Positions 18,438 to 26,434 of a stretch of 64,000 bases of DNA are shown here, piece after piece; within the stretch, counting starts at the first letter, position 1, and each line of letters starts with the position of its first letter. Source of the DNA: Oscillospiraceae bacterium (lineage in GTDB: Bacteria; Bacillota; Clostridia; Oscillospirales; Ruminococcaceae). The translations under genes were made by a program, and so were the position numbers. The DNA lies in NCBI GenBank assembly GCA_009781425.1, contig WQYC01000004.1, positions 1-64,000 of the forward strand. The letters are read 5' to 3'. The notes beneath the pieces were generated by a model. That model was given only the letters and a program-made list of their open reading frames with translations. It made no database searches and had not been told where the DNA came from.

Positions 18438-18490
18438 TCGTAGGGTACGCATTTATGCGTACCGGAACGGATGAATCCGTTCCCTACAAA
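18438..18490. repeat. GTAGGG-type double palindromic repeat (copy 3)
   Basis: A 53-bp element with the same two palindromes as copy 1 (ACGCAT-TT-ATGCGT and GGAACGGAT/ATCCGTTCC), flanked by GTAGGG and CCCTAC. It lies in the 5' leader of rimP. Confidence 0.9.
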
Positions 18491-18493
18491 GCT

Positions 18494-18521
18494 TGAAGAC
18501 TGAGGAACTCCCCAGTCTTCA
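18494..18521 (-). other. Stable hairpin in the rimP leader
   Basis: TGAAGACTG (18494-18502) pairs with CAGTCTTCA (18513-18521), with GG/CC inside the loop. No U-tract follows on the minus strand, so it does not look like a terminator. It could be another short repeat or a leader structure. Confidence 0.5.
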
Positions 18522-18540
18522 GCCTAATATTACCTTAGTC

Positions 18541-18569
18541 ATCATAACATATAAAAAGCGGCTTGTCAA
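18541..18569 (-). promoter_or_regulatory. Predicted sigma-A promoter of the rimP-nusA-infB operon
   Basis: On the minus strand TTGACA (18564-18569), a 17-nt spacer and TATGAT (18541-18546) form a strong promoter. The transcript would carry a leader of about 115 nt with a hairpin and a palindromic repeat. Confidence 0.75.
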
Positions 18570-18891
18570 GTGTTTTCTTTAAAAATTACAAAAAAATCGC
18601 GAAAAACCGCTTCATGAGGTTTATTTTTGCAGAAAATTGCACAAAAATAACGTGACGTTAATTATTTTGCGGTGAAAAATCGCATGAGCCGATTATTTTT
18701 CGCGGAAAGTCGAAAAATAATTTCTTGCACAAAAGGCAGAGCTGTCGCGTTTTTTGAGGTTTTTGCACGAAATAAATAAGCTCATTACCCGGGAAATAAT
18801 TTGAGCAATAATTATTGCCTTGAAAATTTTTAAATAAGATGAAGCGAATATGGCGAATTTCCTAAAAAAGACGTAAAATTCTGCAAAAGGC
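18570..18891. other. AT-rich intergenic region between divergent operons
   Basis: About 320 nt between the divergent rimP and DUF6106-like promoters. It contains many A/T runs and several short TTTTCGCG-like and AAAATCGC-like motifs but no supported ORF, RNA gene or riboswitch. Confidence 0.4.
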
Positions 18892-18920
18892 TTGCAAATA
18901 CAACAATTTTATGATATAAT
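18892..18920 (+). promoter_or_regulatory. Predicted sigma-A promoter
   Basis: TTGCAA (18892-18897), a 17-nt spacer and TATAAT (18915-18920) lie upstream of the DUF6106-like gene. Confidence 0.7.
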
Positions 18921-19041
18921 AGGAGCAATATGACATAAAAAGCGCGCGCTTTTTGCGCATATTGCCTAAAATAAAAATCAAGCTATTATTGCTTTTCACG
19001 GAGCATAAAAAACGCGCAAAAATAGGAAGGAACGAATATTT

Positions 19042-19611
19042 ATGGACAACTTCGCTGAGCAAATTGTCGTAAAAAAGGCAGAATTGAAGGATAATCTGAA
19101 GAGACTGGCGATTTTTTCGGGCGGCATGATTTTATGTATAATTTTGCTGACCTTTGGGATGGCGATAATTGCGCTCATGCCTGTTTTTCTTTTTGCGAAC
19201 ATAGGTGTAGTCTGGGTTACATGGCTTCTTTTTCAAAGCACGTTCATCGAATATGAGTATATTGTGACAAATAACGAGCTTGACGTCGACAAAATTATCG
19301 CGCGGAAAAGGCGCAAGCGCTTAATTACAATCAAAATCGACAAGGCTGAGGAGTGGGGCGAGTATGCCGAGGGCAAGGGTGCGAGCGCAAACGTCACTGT
19401 TCAAGCGCACGACTGCGGTTATACGAACCTTTGGTTCATCGTTACACAGCATGAAAAATACGGCAAAACGACAGTTTATTTCTCGCCGAGCATGAAAATT
19501 CTCGAAATAATGAACAAAGCTGTGCCGTATTCACTGCGCAAAAAAGAACTGAAAGAGAAAAAAGAAGATGAAGCTATTGAAACTGCGGAAACTATGGAAA
19601 ATCAAGACTAA
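19042..19611 (+). CDS. Membrane protein, DUF6106-like
   Basis: This 189-residue protein has an amphipathic N-terminus (NFAEQIVVKKAELKDNLKRL), two hydrophobic helices (about residues 23-45 and 48-65) and a cytoplasmic beta-rich domain with FIEYEYIVTNNELDVDKIIA. It ends in a Lys/Glu-rich tail. The pattern fits the DUF6106 family common in Clostridia, although this assignment is from memory of the motif. It is followed by the S11 peptidase homologue and probably forms an operon with it. Confidence 0.65.
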   Translation: MDNFAEQIVVKKAELKDNLKRLAIFSGGMILCIILLTFGMAIIALMPVFLFANIGVVWVTWLLFQSTFIEYEYIVTNNELDVDKIIARKRRKRLITIKIDKAEEWGEYAEGKGASANVTVQAHDCGYTNLWFIVTQHEKYGKTTVYFSPSMKILEIMNKAVPYSLRKKELKEKKEDEAIETAETMENQD

Positions 19612-19649
19612 AACAACGCGCGGGACGAAGAAAAAGGGAGGAATGACTT

Positions 19650-20708
19650 ATAAAACTAAGAAAACCTTTTATTATATTACTTGCAATTTTGCTAATTATG
19701 ACAAGCTGCAAGCCGCTGACAGACGTGACGATGCGACCTGACGGACAATTGACAATTGACAATGGACAATTGACAATTGACGATGACCTCGAAGCCGGCG
19801 ATGTAGGGGACGACGACTCTGTCGTCTCGCCCGAAGATGAAAACAATGAACCCGACGGGGCGTTTTCTGCGCTTTTCGGTGCGCCGGGTGCTAATGCCGC
19901 GGGTGCGATTAACTCGCCTTACGGCGCGCTCTATAATTTGACCGATGATGCTTTTATTTACGGAAAGCGTGTAGATGACAGGGTTTATCCGAGCGGAACT
20001 GTGAAGCTTCTGACCGCGCTCGTTGTCAGCGATTCGCTTCCCTCCGACTTTATTTTTGAAGTCGGCAGTGAAATAGAAATGATTAGCCGCGGCTCGGGCG
20101 TTGCGGGGCTTATTGAGGGTCAGCGGGTCAACATGGAAGGGATTCTGACCGCGCTTTTGATTCCGATTGGCAACGATGCGGCGTATTCGATTTCTGTCAA
20201 TACAGCGCGGGCTTTGTCGGGCTCTGCGGGTTCTTCAAACAACGAAATGAACGATTATTTCCTGCGCTTAATGAACGATTATGCGAAGAATTTAGGTGCA
20301 GAAAACAGCAATTTTTCCAACCCCGACGGCTTCCACGCCGCGAATAATTATTCTACCGTCCGCGACCTGACGATTATTGCGGCGGCTACAGCGATGAATC
20401 CTATGGTTTCTGCAATTTGCGGCAAAATCGAGCATGAAGTCCGCTTTGAATCGGGCGGGAGCTCATCGTGGAGCAATTCCAATGCGTTTCTGACGCTTGA
20501 GGGCTGGGATATTCGCGGGCTGCGCACAGGTTACACGGACGAGAGCGCGTTCTCGGCGCAGATTTTGGCGTATGTTGACGGCAAAATGTATATCGCGGCG
20601 GTTTCGGGCGCGGCGACGGCGGCGGCACGTGAGCAGGATATTATCAGACTTTTGCAGATGGCGCGCGATGGCTATGACGCGAGCGTTATTACGGTTTTTG
20701 AAAACTAA
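19650..20708 (+). CDS. Lipoprotein of the D-Ala-D-Ala carboxypeptidase (S11) family, probably inactive
   Basis: The fold is that of S11 penicillin-binding peptidases, which trim stem peptides, but each active-site motif is altered. PSGTVK replaces the usual PAS(T/S)TK, so Gly sits at the nucleophile position. IPIGN replaces (P)SxN, and RTG replaces KTG. An N-terminal signal with lipobox IMTSC is visible in frame from about 19650, yet no ATG/GTG/TTG precedes the hydrophobic core. GGGAGGA at 19636-19642 is placed for an ATA at 19650. Conventional starts (TTG 19689, ATG 19698) would cut off the signal peptide, and an ATG at 19643 is in another frame. The linker after the Cys is built from two repeat types. 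A pseudoenzyme or decaying gene is likely. Confidence 0.7.
   Translation: MKLRKPFIILLAILLIMTSCKPLTDVTMRPDGQLTIDNGQLTIDDDLEAGDVGDDDSVVSPEDENNEPDGAFSALFGAPGANAAGAINSPYGALYNLTDDAFIYGKRVDDRVYPSGTVKLLTALVVSDSLPSDFIFEVGSEIEMISRGSGVAGLIEGQRVNMEGILTALLIPIGNDAAYSISVNTARALSGSAGSSNNEMNDYFLRLMNDYAKNLGAENSNFSNPDGFHAANNYSTVRDLTIIAAATAMNPMVSAICGKIEHEVRFESGGSSSWSNSNAFLTLEGWDIRGLRTGYTDESAFSAQILAYVDGKMYIAAVSGAATAAAREQDIIRLLQMARDGYDASVITVFEN
19739..19786. repeat. CAATTGACAATTG-type tandem repeat inside the S11 homologue (copy 2)
   Basis: Units of GGACAATTGACAATTGACAA repeat in tandem and are translated in frame as GQLTIDNGQLTIDD in the linker after the lipobox. Confidence 0.8.
19802..19833. repeat. GTAGGG-type palindromic repeat inside the S11 homologue (copy 4)
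   Basis: TGTAGGGGACGACGACTCTG continues into TCGTCTCGCCCG, with GACGAC-TCT-GTCGTC as the palindrome. It is read in frame as VGDDDSVVSP, directly after the preceding repeat. Confidence 0.75.
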
Positions 20709-20763
20709 AGGTTCACGAAGCTTTCAAAATTTATTCAAAATGTTTTTAAAAATTTCCCATGAC

Positions 20764-20792
20764 TTGAATTTATAAATAAATTATGATATACT
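20764..20792 (+). promoter_or_regulatory. Predicted sigma-A promoter of the class A PBP gene
   Basis: TTGAAT (20764-20769), a 17-nt spacer and TATACT (20787-20792), 36 nt upstream of the start codon. Confidence 0.7.
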
Positions 20793-20828
20793 ATAGATAA
20801 CGATACATAAACAAAACAAGGTGAAACA

Positions 20829-23357
20829 ATGAAAAAAGACAAAGACATAACATACATTAATCTTGACGACACGGGCGAATTAAAGTCTGTTGAAGCTCCG
20901 TCAAAGCCTGCTGCGGGCGGGCTTCAGGCGCGGCGCAACGCCGCTCAAAACAGCGGAGGTAACAGTGTAAACACGAGCGTCAAGAAGAAAAAAAGGAAGC
21001 TCCGCAAGCCGGGGCAGCTTACTCATGTCCAGAAAATAGGCTCAGTAATGGCAGTCGTGGGGACGACGTTCCTTACTATGCTTTTGATTGTTATTATCAC
21101 GATTTGCATAGTCGCGGTCGCGCTGACGGTTTATGTAATGCAGTTCGCGGAGAACTCGTTTGACATAGATTTACGAGCCGCCGAAATGAATTATACAAGC
21201 TTCGTCATGGTTTTTGACCCCGACGCGGGCGAGGACGACGAGGGCGAGTGGGTTGAGGTTAAGCGGCTTTCCGGTGACGAGAATCGTATTTGGATTGACA
21301 TAGGCGAAATGCCTCAGCATTTAATCGACGCGGTTATCGCCAACGAAGACCACAGATATTATGAGCATAAAGGCGTGGACTGGTACGGGACAGTCGGCGT
21401 AATTTTCCGCGAGATGTTCTCAGATGAGGACGTCCGCGGTGCTTCGACTATTACTCAGCAGTTAGTGAAAAACGTGACAACTGACGATAAGGTTAACGTC
21501 GGGCGCAAGCTTCGCGAGATTTTCCGTGCGCTCAGCCTTGAACAAAAATATACTAAGCTCGACATACTCGAAAGCTATCTGAACCGCATAGGCTTCGGCG
21601 GAACCTCGAGCGGGGTAGTGAGCGCGGCGTGGTATTATTTCGAGAAGGACGTGCGGGATATTACGATTGCGGAAGCCGCGATTATGGCGGGGGTTATCCC
21701 CTCACCGCACAACTGGAATCCTTATATTAATGCCCGCTCGGCTCGGATTCGGCAGGAGGAAGCTCTTGACCAGATGTATACCCGCGGCTTTATCACTACT
21801 GCGCAGTATCAGGAAGCGTTAGCGGAGCCGATTCGCTTCAGAAACCCTGTTGAAGGCACCTATTTCGGCTACGAGGACGAGCGTTACAACGAGTGGTGGG
21901 GGCTGCAGGGGCTTAGCGACGACGACTCGAATCTTTATTTTGAAGACACACCCTGGGAGCAGATTCTTCCTGTGGCTTATAAGTGGAACGGCGATTATCA
22001 GGTCACGCAGGACTGGTATGTAGATGCGGGGATTTGGCAGGTTGCGACGAAGCTCGCGGAGCAGCGCGGGGTTTCCTATGAGCGCGCAATGGAACTCATA
22101 AGAAGCGGCGGTTACACGATTTATCTGAATGTTGACATAAAAATGCAGGAAAAGTTAGAAGAGTTTTTCCTTAATCCGATGAACTTTCTGCGGAGTGAAG
22201 TTCCGATTAACACACCCGCGAATGACTTGATTCAAGGTGCGTTCGTGGTCATGGATTACAGCGGCAGAGTTGTTGCGCTTGCGGGCGGCTTCGGCGAAAA
22301 GCCGGGCGACAACTGCTTTAACCGCGCGACACAGGCGATACGTTCAATAGGCTCAACGATTAAGCCGCTTGTGCCTTACGCGCCCGCCATAAACATGAAT
22401 ATACTGACCTATTCGACATACACGCGGGACGCTTCCGGCGAGAAGCGGGTAAACCCGAACAACCCGGATTCTCCGCTTGAATACTGGCCCTATAACTTCG
22501 GGCAGACCTCGATTCCCGGCTCGGGCGCGTATGTTTCGACTTGGTATGCTTTGCAGAAATCGTTCAACACGGTTTCAGTGCGCGCTCTTTCTATGGTAGG
22601 CTTCCGCGACGCTTATTCGTTCTTGGTGGACAGAGTAGGTTTTACGAACTTAGACAGCACGGCGGACATGGCGTGGTCGCCGCTCGCGCTGGGTGCGTTT
22701 ACGCATGGCGTAAGGCTTCACGAGCTGACTGCGGCTTATGCGATTTTCGGCAACGGCGGGATTTATTACGAGCCTTATTTATTCGACCGCGTGATTGACA
22801 ACAGCGGCAGAATCGTGCTTGAACAGAACTTAACAGGAACGCAGGCGATTGAAAAAGACAGCGCGTGGATTATGAACCGTATGCTTCGCACAGTCGTGAC
22901 TGACCCCGGCGGCACAGGGCGTTACTCGGAAATCCCGAATATTGAAGTAGTAGGTAAAACAGGAACCTCGAACGATATGAAAAACCTGCTCTACTGCGCG
23001 CTTACGCCCGATTATGTAGGGTCGTACCGCTTTGGCTATGACCTCAACAAGGAATTGCAGGACTGGGGAATGGACAACTGGATTTCACCTGCAACTGTGT
23101 GGGGTAATATCATGGAGCTGCTCAGCGATACTACTGTTCCCAAGCGGTTTACGCCGGACAGCTCGGTAGTAGAGCTGTCGTACTGCGCAGACACGGGGTT
23201 AATCGCGACTTCGAGATGTCCGAGCACACAGCGCGGATATTACAGGCAGTCGAACATTCCGCACAGCTGCAACGCGACAGAGCATGACGGCGGCGGCGGT
23301 GCGGCGTACTGGGAAGTTCACGGCGACCCCGAAGGCTTCAGACCGTTCTATCCTTAA
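20829..23357 (+). CDS. Class A penicillin-binding protein (bifunctional transglycosylase/transpeptidase)
   Basis: This enzyme polymerises lipid II and cross-links peptidoglycan outside the membrane. The 842-residue protein has a basic cytoplasmic N-terminus with KKKKRKLRK, one transmembrane helix (about residues 73-102), and a GT51 domain with the catalytic Glu in AVIANEDHRYYEHKGVD plus GASTITQQLVKN. The transpeptidase domain has SxxK in IGSTIKPLVPY, SxN in KSFNTVSV and KTG in VGKTGTSND. All three motifs are intact, in contrast to the S11 homologue upstream. A Gly-rich tail follows the C-terminal domain. Confidence 0.93.
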   Translation: MKKDKDITYINLDDTGELKSVEAPSKPAAGGLQARRNAAQNSGGNSVNTSVKKKKRKLRKPGQLTHVQKIGSVMAVVGTTFLTMLLIVIITICIVAVALTVYVMQFAENSFDIDLRAAEMNYTSFVMVFDPDAGEDDEGEWVEVKRLSGDENRIWIDIGEMPQHLIDAVIANEDHRYYEHKGVDWYGTVGVIFREMFSDEDVRGASTITQQLVKNVTTDDKVNVGRKLREIFRALSLEQKYTKLDILESYLNRIGFGGTSSGVVSAAWYYFEKDVRDITIAEAAIMAGVIPSPHNWNPYINARSARIRQEEALDQMYTRGFITTAQYQEALAEPIRFRNPVEGTYFGYEDERYNEWWGLQGLSDDDSNLYFEDTPWEQILPVAYKWNGDYQVTQDWYVDAGIWQVATKLAEQRGVSYERAMELIRSGGYTIYLNVDIKMQEKLEEFFLNPMNFLRSEVPINTPANDLIQGAFVVMDYSGRVVALAGGFGEKPGDNCFNRATQAIRSIGSTIKPLVPYAPAINMNILTYSTYTRDASGEKRVNPNNPDSPLEYWPYNFGQTSIPGSGAYVSTWYALQKSFNTVSVRALSMVGFRDAYSFLVDRVGFTNLDSTADMAWSPLALGAFTHGVRLHELTAAYAIFGNGGIYYEPYLFDRVIDNSGRIVLEQNLTGTQAIEKDSAWIMNRMLRTVVTDPGGTGRYSEIPNIEVVGKTGTSNDMKNLLYCALTPDYVGSYRFGYDLNKELQDWGMDNWISPATVWGNIMELLSDTTVPKRFTPDSSVVELSYCADTGLIATSRCPSTQRGYYRQSNIPHSCNATEHDGGGGAAYWEVHGDPEGFRPFYP

Positions 23358-23441
23358 AATTCATAATGCATAATTCATAATGCATAATGCTATGTGAATT
23401 AAATATGAAAATTATGAATTATGAATTATGAATCATGAATT
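23358..23441. repeat. TTCATAATGCA-type repeat pair in inverted arrangement
   Basis: The left block (23358-23390) is made of AATTCATAATGCATAATTC-type units directly after the PBP stop. The right block (23411-23441) is made of ATTATGAATTATGAATCATG-type units in the opposite orientation. A short AT-rich spacer separates them. The right block overlaps the likely start codon of the next gene. Confidence 0.8.
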
Positions 23442-24549
23442 AAAAATGACTGCGCCTTGTCACTTTGGACTTGAAAAAACGCTTGCTTTTGAAGTTCGGC
23501 GGGCGGGCGGCGAGGACGTGCAGGTGACTGACGGAAGAGTGAGCTTCACGGGGACGGCAGAGACGCTTGTCCGCGCGAGTCTCGGCTGTTCTGTCGCCGA
23601 GCGAATCGGCGTTGTGCTTGCGAAGTTCAAAGCGCAGACCTTCGATGATGTTTTCGATAATGTAAAGCGGCTTCCTGTCGGCGATTTTCTGCCGCAGGAC
23701 GCGGCTTTTCCTGTTGTTAAAGGGCAGTCGGTGAACTCAAAATTAACGAGCATACCCGCGCTTCAAAGGACGCTGAAAAAAGCGTTAGCCGAAGCGATGA
23801 GCAGTGCTTATAAAACGAAAACGCTTCCGGAATCGGGCGCGAATTATCCTGTGCGTTTCTTTTTGCATAAAGATGAAATGACGGTTTTTCTTGACTCGTC
23901 AGGTGAGGGTCTGCATAAGCGCGGTTATCGCGAAAAGGCAGGCGCCGCGCCGATTAAGGAGACGTTGGCGGCAGGGATTATCGACATTGCGAAGGTGCGC
24001 GATAAAGATATAATCGTTGACCCGTTCTGCGGGAGCGGGACTTTTCTGATAGAATCTACGTTGAAGGCTTTGAATATCCCGCCCTGCTTAAATCGGCGTT
24101 TCGCCGCCGAAAGCTGGGAGTTTATACCGAAAGGCTTGTGGCAGGAACAGCGCGAATTGCTCCGCGCGGGCATTAAAACCGACGCGGATTTTATGGCTTA
24201 CGGCTACGACAGCGACCCCGAATGTATTAGGCTGACGCTCGAAAACGCCCGCAAAGCAGGCGTTGAGAAGTATATCAAGGCGGAAGTGCGCGAGGTTAAA
24301 AGCTTTGATTTTCCTGCAAAGCCGTGCAAAATAATCACTAACCCGCCTTACGCCGAGCGTATGCTCGAAAAAGCGGACACTGAGCGGATTTACAAGGAGA
24401 TGGGTGCAAGCTTACTGCCGCTCGGCGAGAATAAGCTGTACGTGATTACGTCCGACGAAAGGTTTGAAAAGCTTTTCGGACAGAAAGCGGCGAAGAATCG
24501 GAAGCTGTATAATGGTATGCTGATGTGTCGGTTGTATGTTTATGGGTAA
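23428..24549 (+). CDS. THUMP-domain class I SAM-dependent RNA methyltransferase (RlmL/YpsC-like)
   Basis: Predicted N2-guanine methyltransferase acting on 23S rRNA. The THUMP-containing N-terminal half has CHFGLEKTLAFEVRRAGGED and a segment around residue 125, and the catalytic half has VDPFCGSGTFLIES (SAM-binding motif I) near residue 195 and the NPPYAERM motif near 300. At 373 residues it is normal for the single-domain YpsC-like group. The annotated ATG at 23428 lies inside a repeat; the ATG at 23446 is an alternative. No clear Shine-Dalgarno is present for either, so the repeat may have altered translation initiation. Confidence 0.88.
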   Translation: MNHELKMTAPCHFGLEKTLAFEVRRAGGEDVQVTDGRVSFTGTAETLVRASLGCSVAERIGVVLAKFKAQTFDDVFDNVKRLPVGDFLPQDAAFPVVKGQSVNSKLTSIPALQRTLKKALAEAMSSAYKTKTLPESGANYPVRFFLHKDEMTVFLDSSGEGLHKRGYREKAGAAPIKETLAAGIIDIAKVRDKDIIVDPFCGSGTFLIESTLKALNIPPCLNRRFAAESWEFIPKGLWQEQRELLRAGIKTDADFMAYGYDSDPECIRLTLENARKAGVEKYIKAEVREVKSFDFPAKPCKIITNPPYAERMLEKADTERIYKEMGASLLPLGENKLYVITSDERFEKLFGQKAAKNRKLYNGMLMCRLYVYG

Positions 24550-24571
24550 AGGCGGCTAAAAGCCGCCTTTT
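24548..24571 (+). terminator. Rho-independent terminator after the rRNA methyltransferase gene
   Basis: GGCGGCT-AAA-AGCCGCC (24551-24567) followed by TTTTAT. Confidence 0.85.
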
Positions 24572-24585
24572 ATGTAATATTTTAA

Positions 24586-25008
24586 CTAAGATTTATATTT
24601 TGCGATTCCAAATCCGCCTAATCCGCCGAAAACAAGACCGCCTGTTGCGTATATAATTTTTTCAACTATATCAGGGCTATCTTTAAAAACCAAGACGATA
24701 ATGACCAAAAACAAGAGAACAAAAACAAGAACTATAATGCCTATTATTTTTGTTTGAAAACGGTCTTTGTAGGATAAACGCATATTTTCATTACTCTCTT
24801 TTAAAAATGCGGTTATATGTTCCCCGTCAATCTTTTTAGCAATATCTGTCATAGGATTGTTACTCGTGACAGACATCATAGTCATTACGCTTTTTCTAAT
24901 CTGCTTTTGTCGTTCTTCGGGTAAATCGTCAAGCATTTCATCTAAAACATCTGGTTTTTGTGTTAGCTCTTCAGTTTTATCCAAGCTTGTATTGGCGTTT
25001 TCATCCAT
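24586..25008 (-). CDS. Hypothetical membrane protein, 140 aa
   Basis: An acidic, helical N-terminal half contains DEMLDDLPEERQKQIRKSV. It is followed by two transmembrane segments (about residues 87-109 and 116-135), the second glycine-rich (ATGGLVFGGLGGFGIAKY). I do not recognise the family. It overlaps the upstream small gene by 8 nt, so the two form an operon from the promoter at 25288-25316. Confidence 0.65.
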   Translation of the reverse strand: MDENANTSLDKTEELTQKPDVLDEMLDDLPEERQKQIRKSVMTMMSVTSNNPMTDIAKKIDGEHITAFLKESNENMRLSYKDRFQTKIIGIIVLVFVLLFLVIIVLVFKDSPDIVEKIIYATGGLVFGGLGGFGIAKYKS

Positions 25009-25225
25009 TTTTTGCTTCCTCCTTAAATATTAATTCATCAATCATTTTACTAATGAGCGAATTTATTATTGACGCTTCAATTAAATCAGAATAAATTTTA
25101 TACGCCAATGCTTCCTTCGCGATGTTAGAATTAGTGGTTAATAACATCTTTTCTGAGAATGTGTTGCTTTTAGTGTTTGATTGAGTTTTGTAAAGATAAC
25201 CCATTTTATACATTCCTCCTCCCAT
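25001..25225 (-). CDS. Hypothetical small protein, about 74 aa
   Basis: This short protein is mostly predicted alpha-helical (NIAKEALAYKIYSDLIEASI) with no motif I can place. Several in-frame ATGs are close together (25243, 25225, 25213, 25204), each near a purine-rich GGAGG-type sequence. I used 25225, whose GGAGG is 10 nt upstream; 25204 is equally possible. It lies first in a two-gene operon with the membrane protein at 24586-25008. Confidence 0.55.
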   Translation of the reverse strand: MGGGMYKMGYLYKTQSNTKSNTFSEKMLLTTNSNIAKEALAYKIYSDLIEASIINSLISKMIDELIFKEEAKNG

Positions 25226-25287
25226 AAGCGCATCACCTCCCATAGATAATATGCGCTTGATTAGAGATTTTATTATATTATAGTAAA

Positions 25288-25316
25288 ATTATAACACAAT
25301 ATTTCGGGCTTGTCAA
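25288..25316 (-). promoter_or_regulatory. Consensus sigma-A promoter
   Basis: On the minus strand TTGACA (25311-25316), a 17-nt spacer and TATAAT (25288-25293): a perfect consensus upstream of the small two-gene operon. Confidence 0.8.
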
Positions 25317-25361
25317 CATGATATATTGTATTTAGCAATGCAAAGAACCGCAAATTAAGCG

Positions 25362-26180
25362 TCACTCCTCACAAACATCAACAATCACTAATTCCGGTCG
25401 GTTAAAAACCCGCGGCAGTCCCCGTGAGCTTTTTGAAAGCCCTCTGCTCACCACCATATTCCCGCGCCCGACATCGTAAAGCCCGCCTGCATACTTAGGA
25501 AGAAAGCCCTGATTAACAGCGTAGATACCGTTGAAAAAGCGCGGGATAATCACCGTTCCGCCGTGAGTGTGTCCGGTTAAAATCAAATCAAATTTAAGCT
25601 GTCTGTAAAGGTTTACTTTTTCGGGGCGGTGCGTTAAAAGCATCGTAAAATCCTTCATGTCCGCTTGCTCGGCGCAGGTGAGAAGCTGTTTTTTGAAGCG
25701 TTCTGCGCCGATAATCGCGTCGTCAACTCCGCAGACGTTGATTCTGTTGCCGCGAATATTTATTTTCCTGTTCACACCCTCTAAAACAACCGCGCCCAGG
25801 TCACGGAAAAACCGCTTGATTTCGCGGATTTCGCCGCTTTTATACTCGTGATTGCCCGTGACGTAAAACACGGGGTATTTCTCAAGCTTGCGGAGCAGGA
25901 TTTTGGTGTAAAGGTGCGGGATAATATGGTCGGCGATGTCCCCCGTCAGCACGATTAAATCGGGGTTGTTGTCGTCGATGGCTTTGACAAGCTTCGACTG
26001 CGGGTCGTGCAGTGAGCCGTGATTAAAGCTGTGCAGGTCAGACAACAGCGCGATTCGCAGCTTGCCTTTAATTTTACTGCTGTGAATTTTATAGCGCGAA
26101 ACAGCGAGCCTCCGCCCGCGCAGTGTCGCGAAAATCGCCGCCGACAGCGACAAAACAAGAATGTTTTTCAAGTATTTCAT
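25362..26180 (-). CDS. Metallophosphoesterase (YaeI/LpxH-like)
   Basis: Calcineurin-like phosphoesterase anchored in the membrane. A hydrophobic N-terminus (YLKNILVLSLSAAIFATL) precedes the metal-binding motifs ALLSDLHSFNHG (DxH), VLTGDIAD (GD), VTGNHEYKSG (GNHE), a THRPEK segment and LTGHTHGG (GHxH). The ATG at 26180 is used; the frame extends to 26222 but without a better ribosome-binding site. In this family the substrates include nucleotide- or lipid-linked phosphoesters, and which applies here is unknown. It is transcribed away from rsgA. Confidence 0.88.
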   Translation of the reverse strand: MKYLKNILVLSLSAAIFATLRGRRLAVSRYKIHSSKIKGKLRIALLSDLHSFNHGSLHDPQSKLVKAIDDNNPDLIVLTGDIADHIIPHLYTKILLRKLEKYPVFYVTGNHEYKSGEIREIKRFFRDLGAVVLEGVNRKINIRGNRINVCGVDDAIIGAERFKKQLLTCAEQADMKDFTMLLTHRPEKVNLYRQLKFDLILTGHTHGGTVIIPRFFNGIYAVNQGFLPKYAGGLYDVGRGNMVVSRGLSKSSRGLPRVFNRPELVIVDVCEE

Positions 26181-26238
26181 GTTAATATAATTGCCCGAAA
26201 AGCGCGGATTATTTAATAACACAAAGTATATTTTTAGC

Positions 26239-26267
26239 TTGACAAACGCGGAAATTTATGCTATACT
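26239..26267 (+). promoter_or_regulatory. Strong sigma-A promoter of the rsgA leader transcript
   Basis: TTGACA (26239-26244), a 17-nt spacer and TATACT (26262-26267). The transcript would start near 26274 and carry a leader of about 160 nt. Confidence 0.8.
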
Positions 26268-26302
26268 GCAAATAACCTTAAATCCGAAGGGAGTTGATGT
26301 TT

Positions 26303-26335
26303 GTGTCTGAACTGAATATGGTGAGTGAAGCTTAA
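26303..26335 (+). CDS. Possible leader peptide (10 aa) upstream of rsgA
   Basis: GTG at 26303, 9 nt after AAGGGAG (26287-26293), opens a frame encoding MSELNMVSEA and ending at TAA (26333-26335). An in-frame ATG at 26297 is only 3 nt from the Shine-Dalgarno. The short frame lies before a terminator-like hairpin, as in attenuator leaders. No codon bias towards one amino acid is seen. Confidence 0.45.
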   Translation: MSELNMVSEA

Positions 26336-26376
26336 CAGAATATTAGGCTGCCTTTCGTGAGCATTTTTGAGAAATG

Positions 26377-26403
26377 GGATACGATGAGGTCGTATCCTTT
26401 TTT
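26377..26403 (+). terminator. Intrinsic terminator/attenuator in the rsgA leader
   Basis: GGATACGA (26377-26384) pairs with TCGTATCC (26390-26397) across a 5-nt loop and is followed by six T residues. It lies between the promoter and the rsgA start, so it would end transcription before the gene unless relieved. Confidence 0.75.
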
Positions 26404-26434
26404 GTGTGCAAAAAATTATTTAAGGAGAAAAACA

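Noticed and set aside
18600-18890. Possible small RNA or riboswitch in the rimP/DUF6106 intergenic region
   Set aside because: Only AT-rich runs and short imperfect repeats are seen; no conserved RNA motif could be identified.
23014-23030. GTAGGGTCGTAC in the class A PBP gene as another GTAGGG-type repeat
   Set aside because: It encodes the normal TPDYVGSYRFGYD segment of the transpeptidase domain and has no palindromic core of the family.
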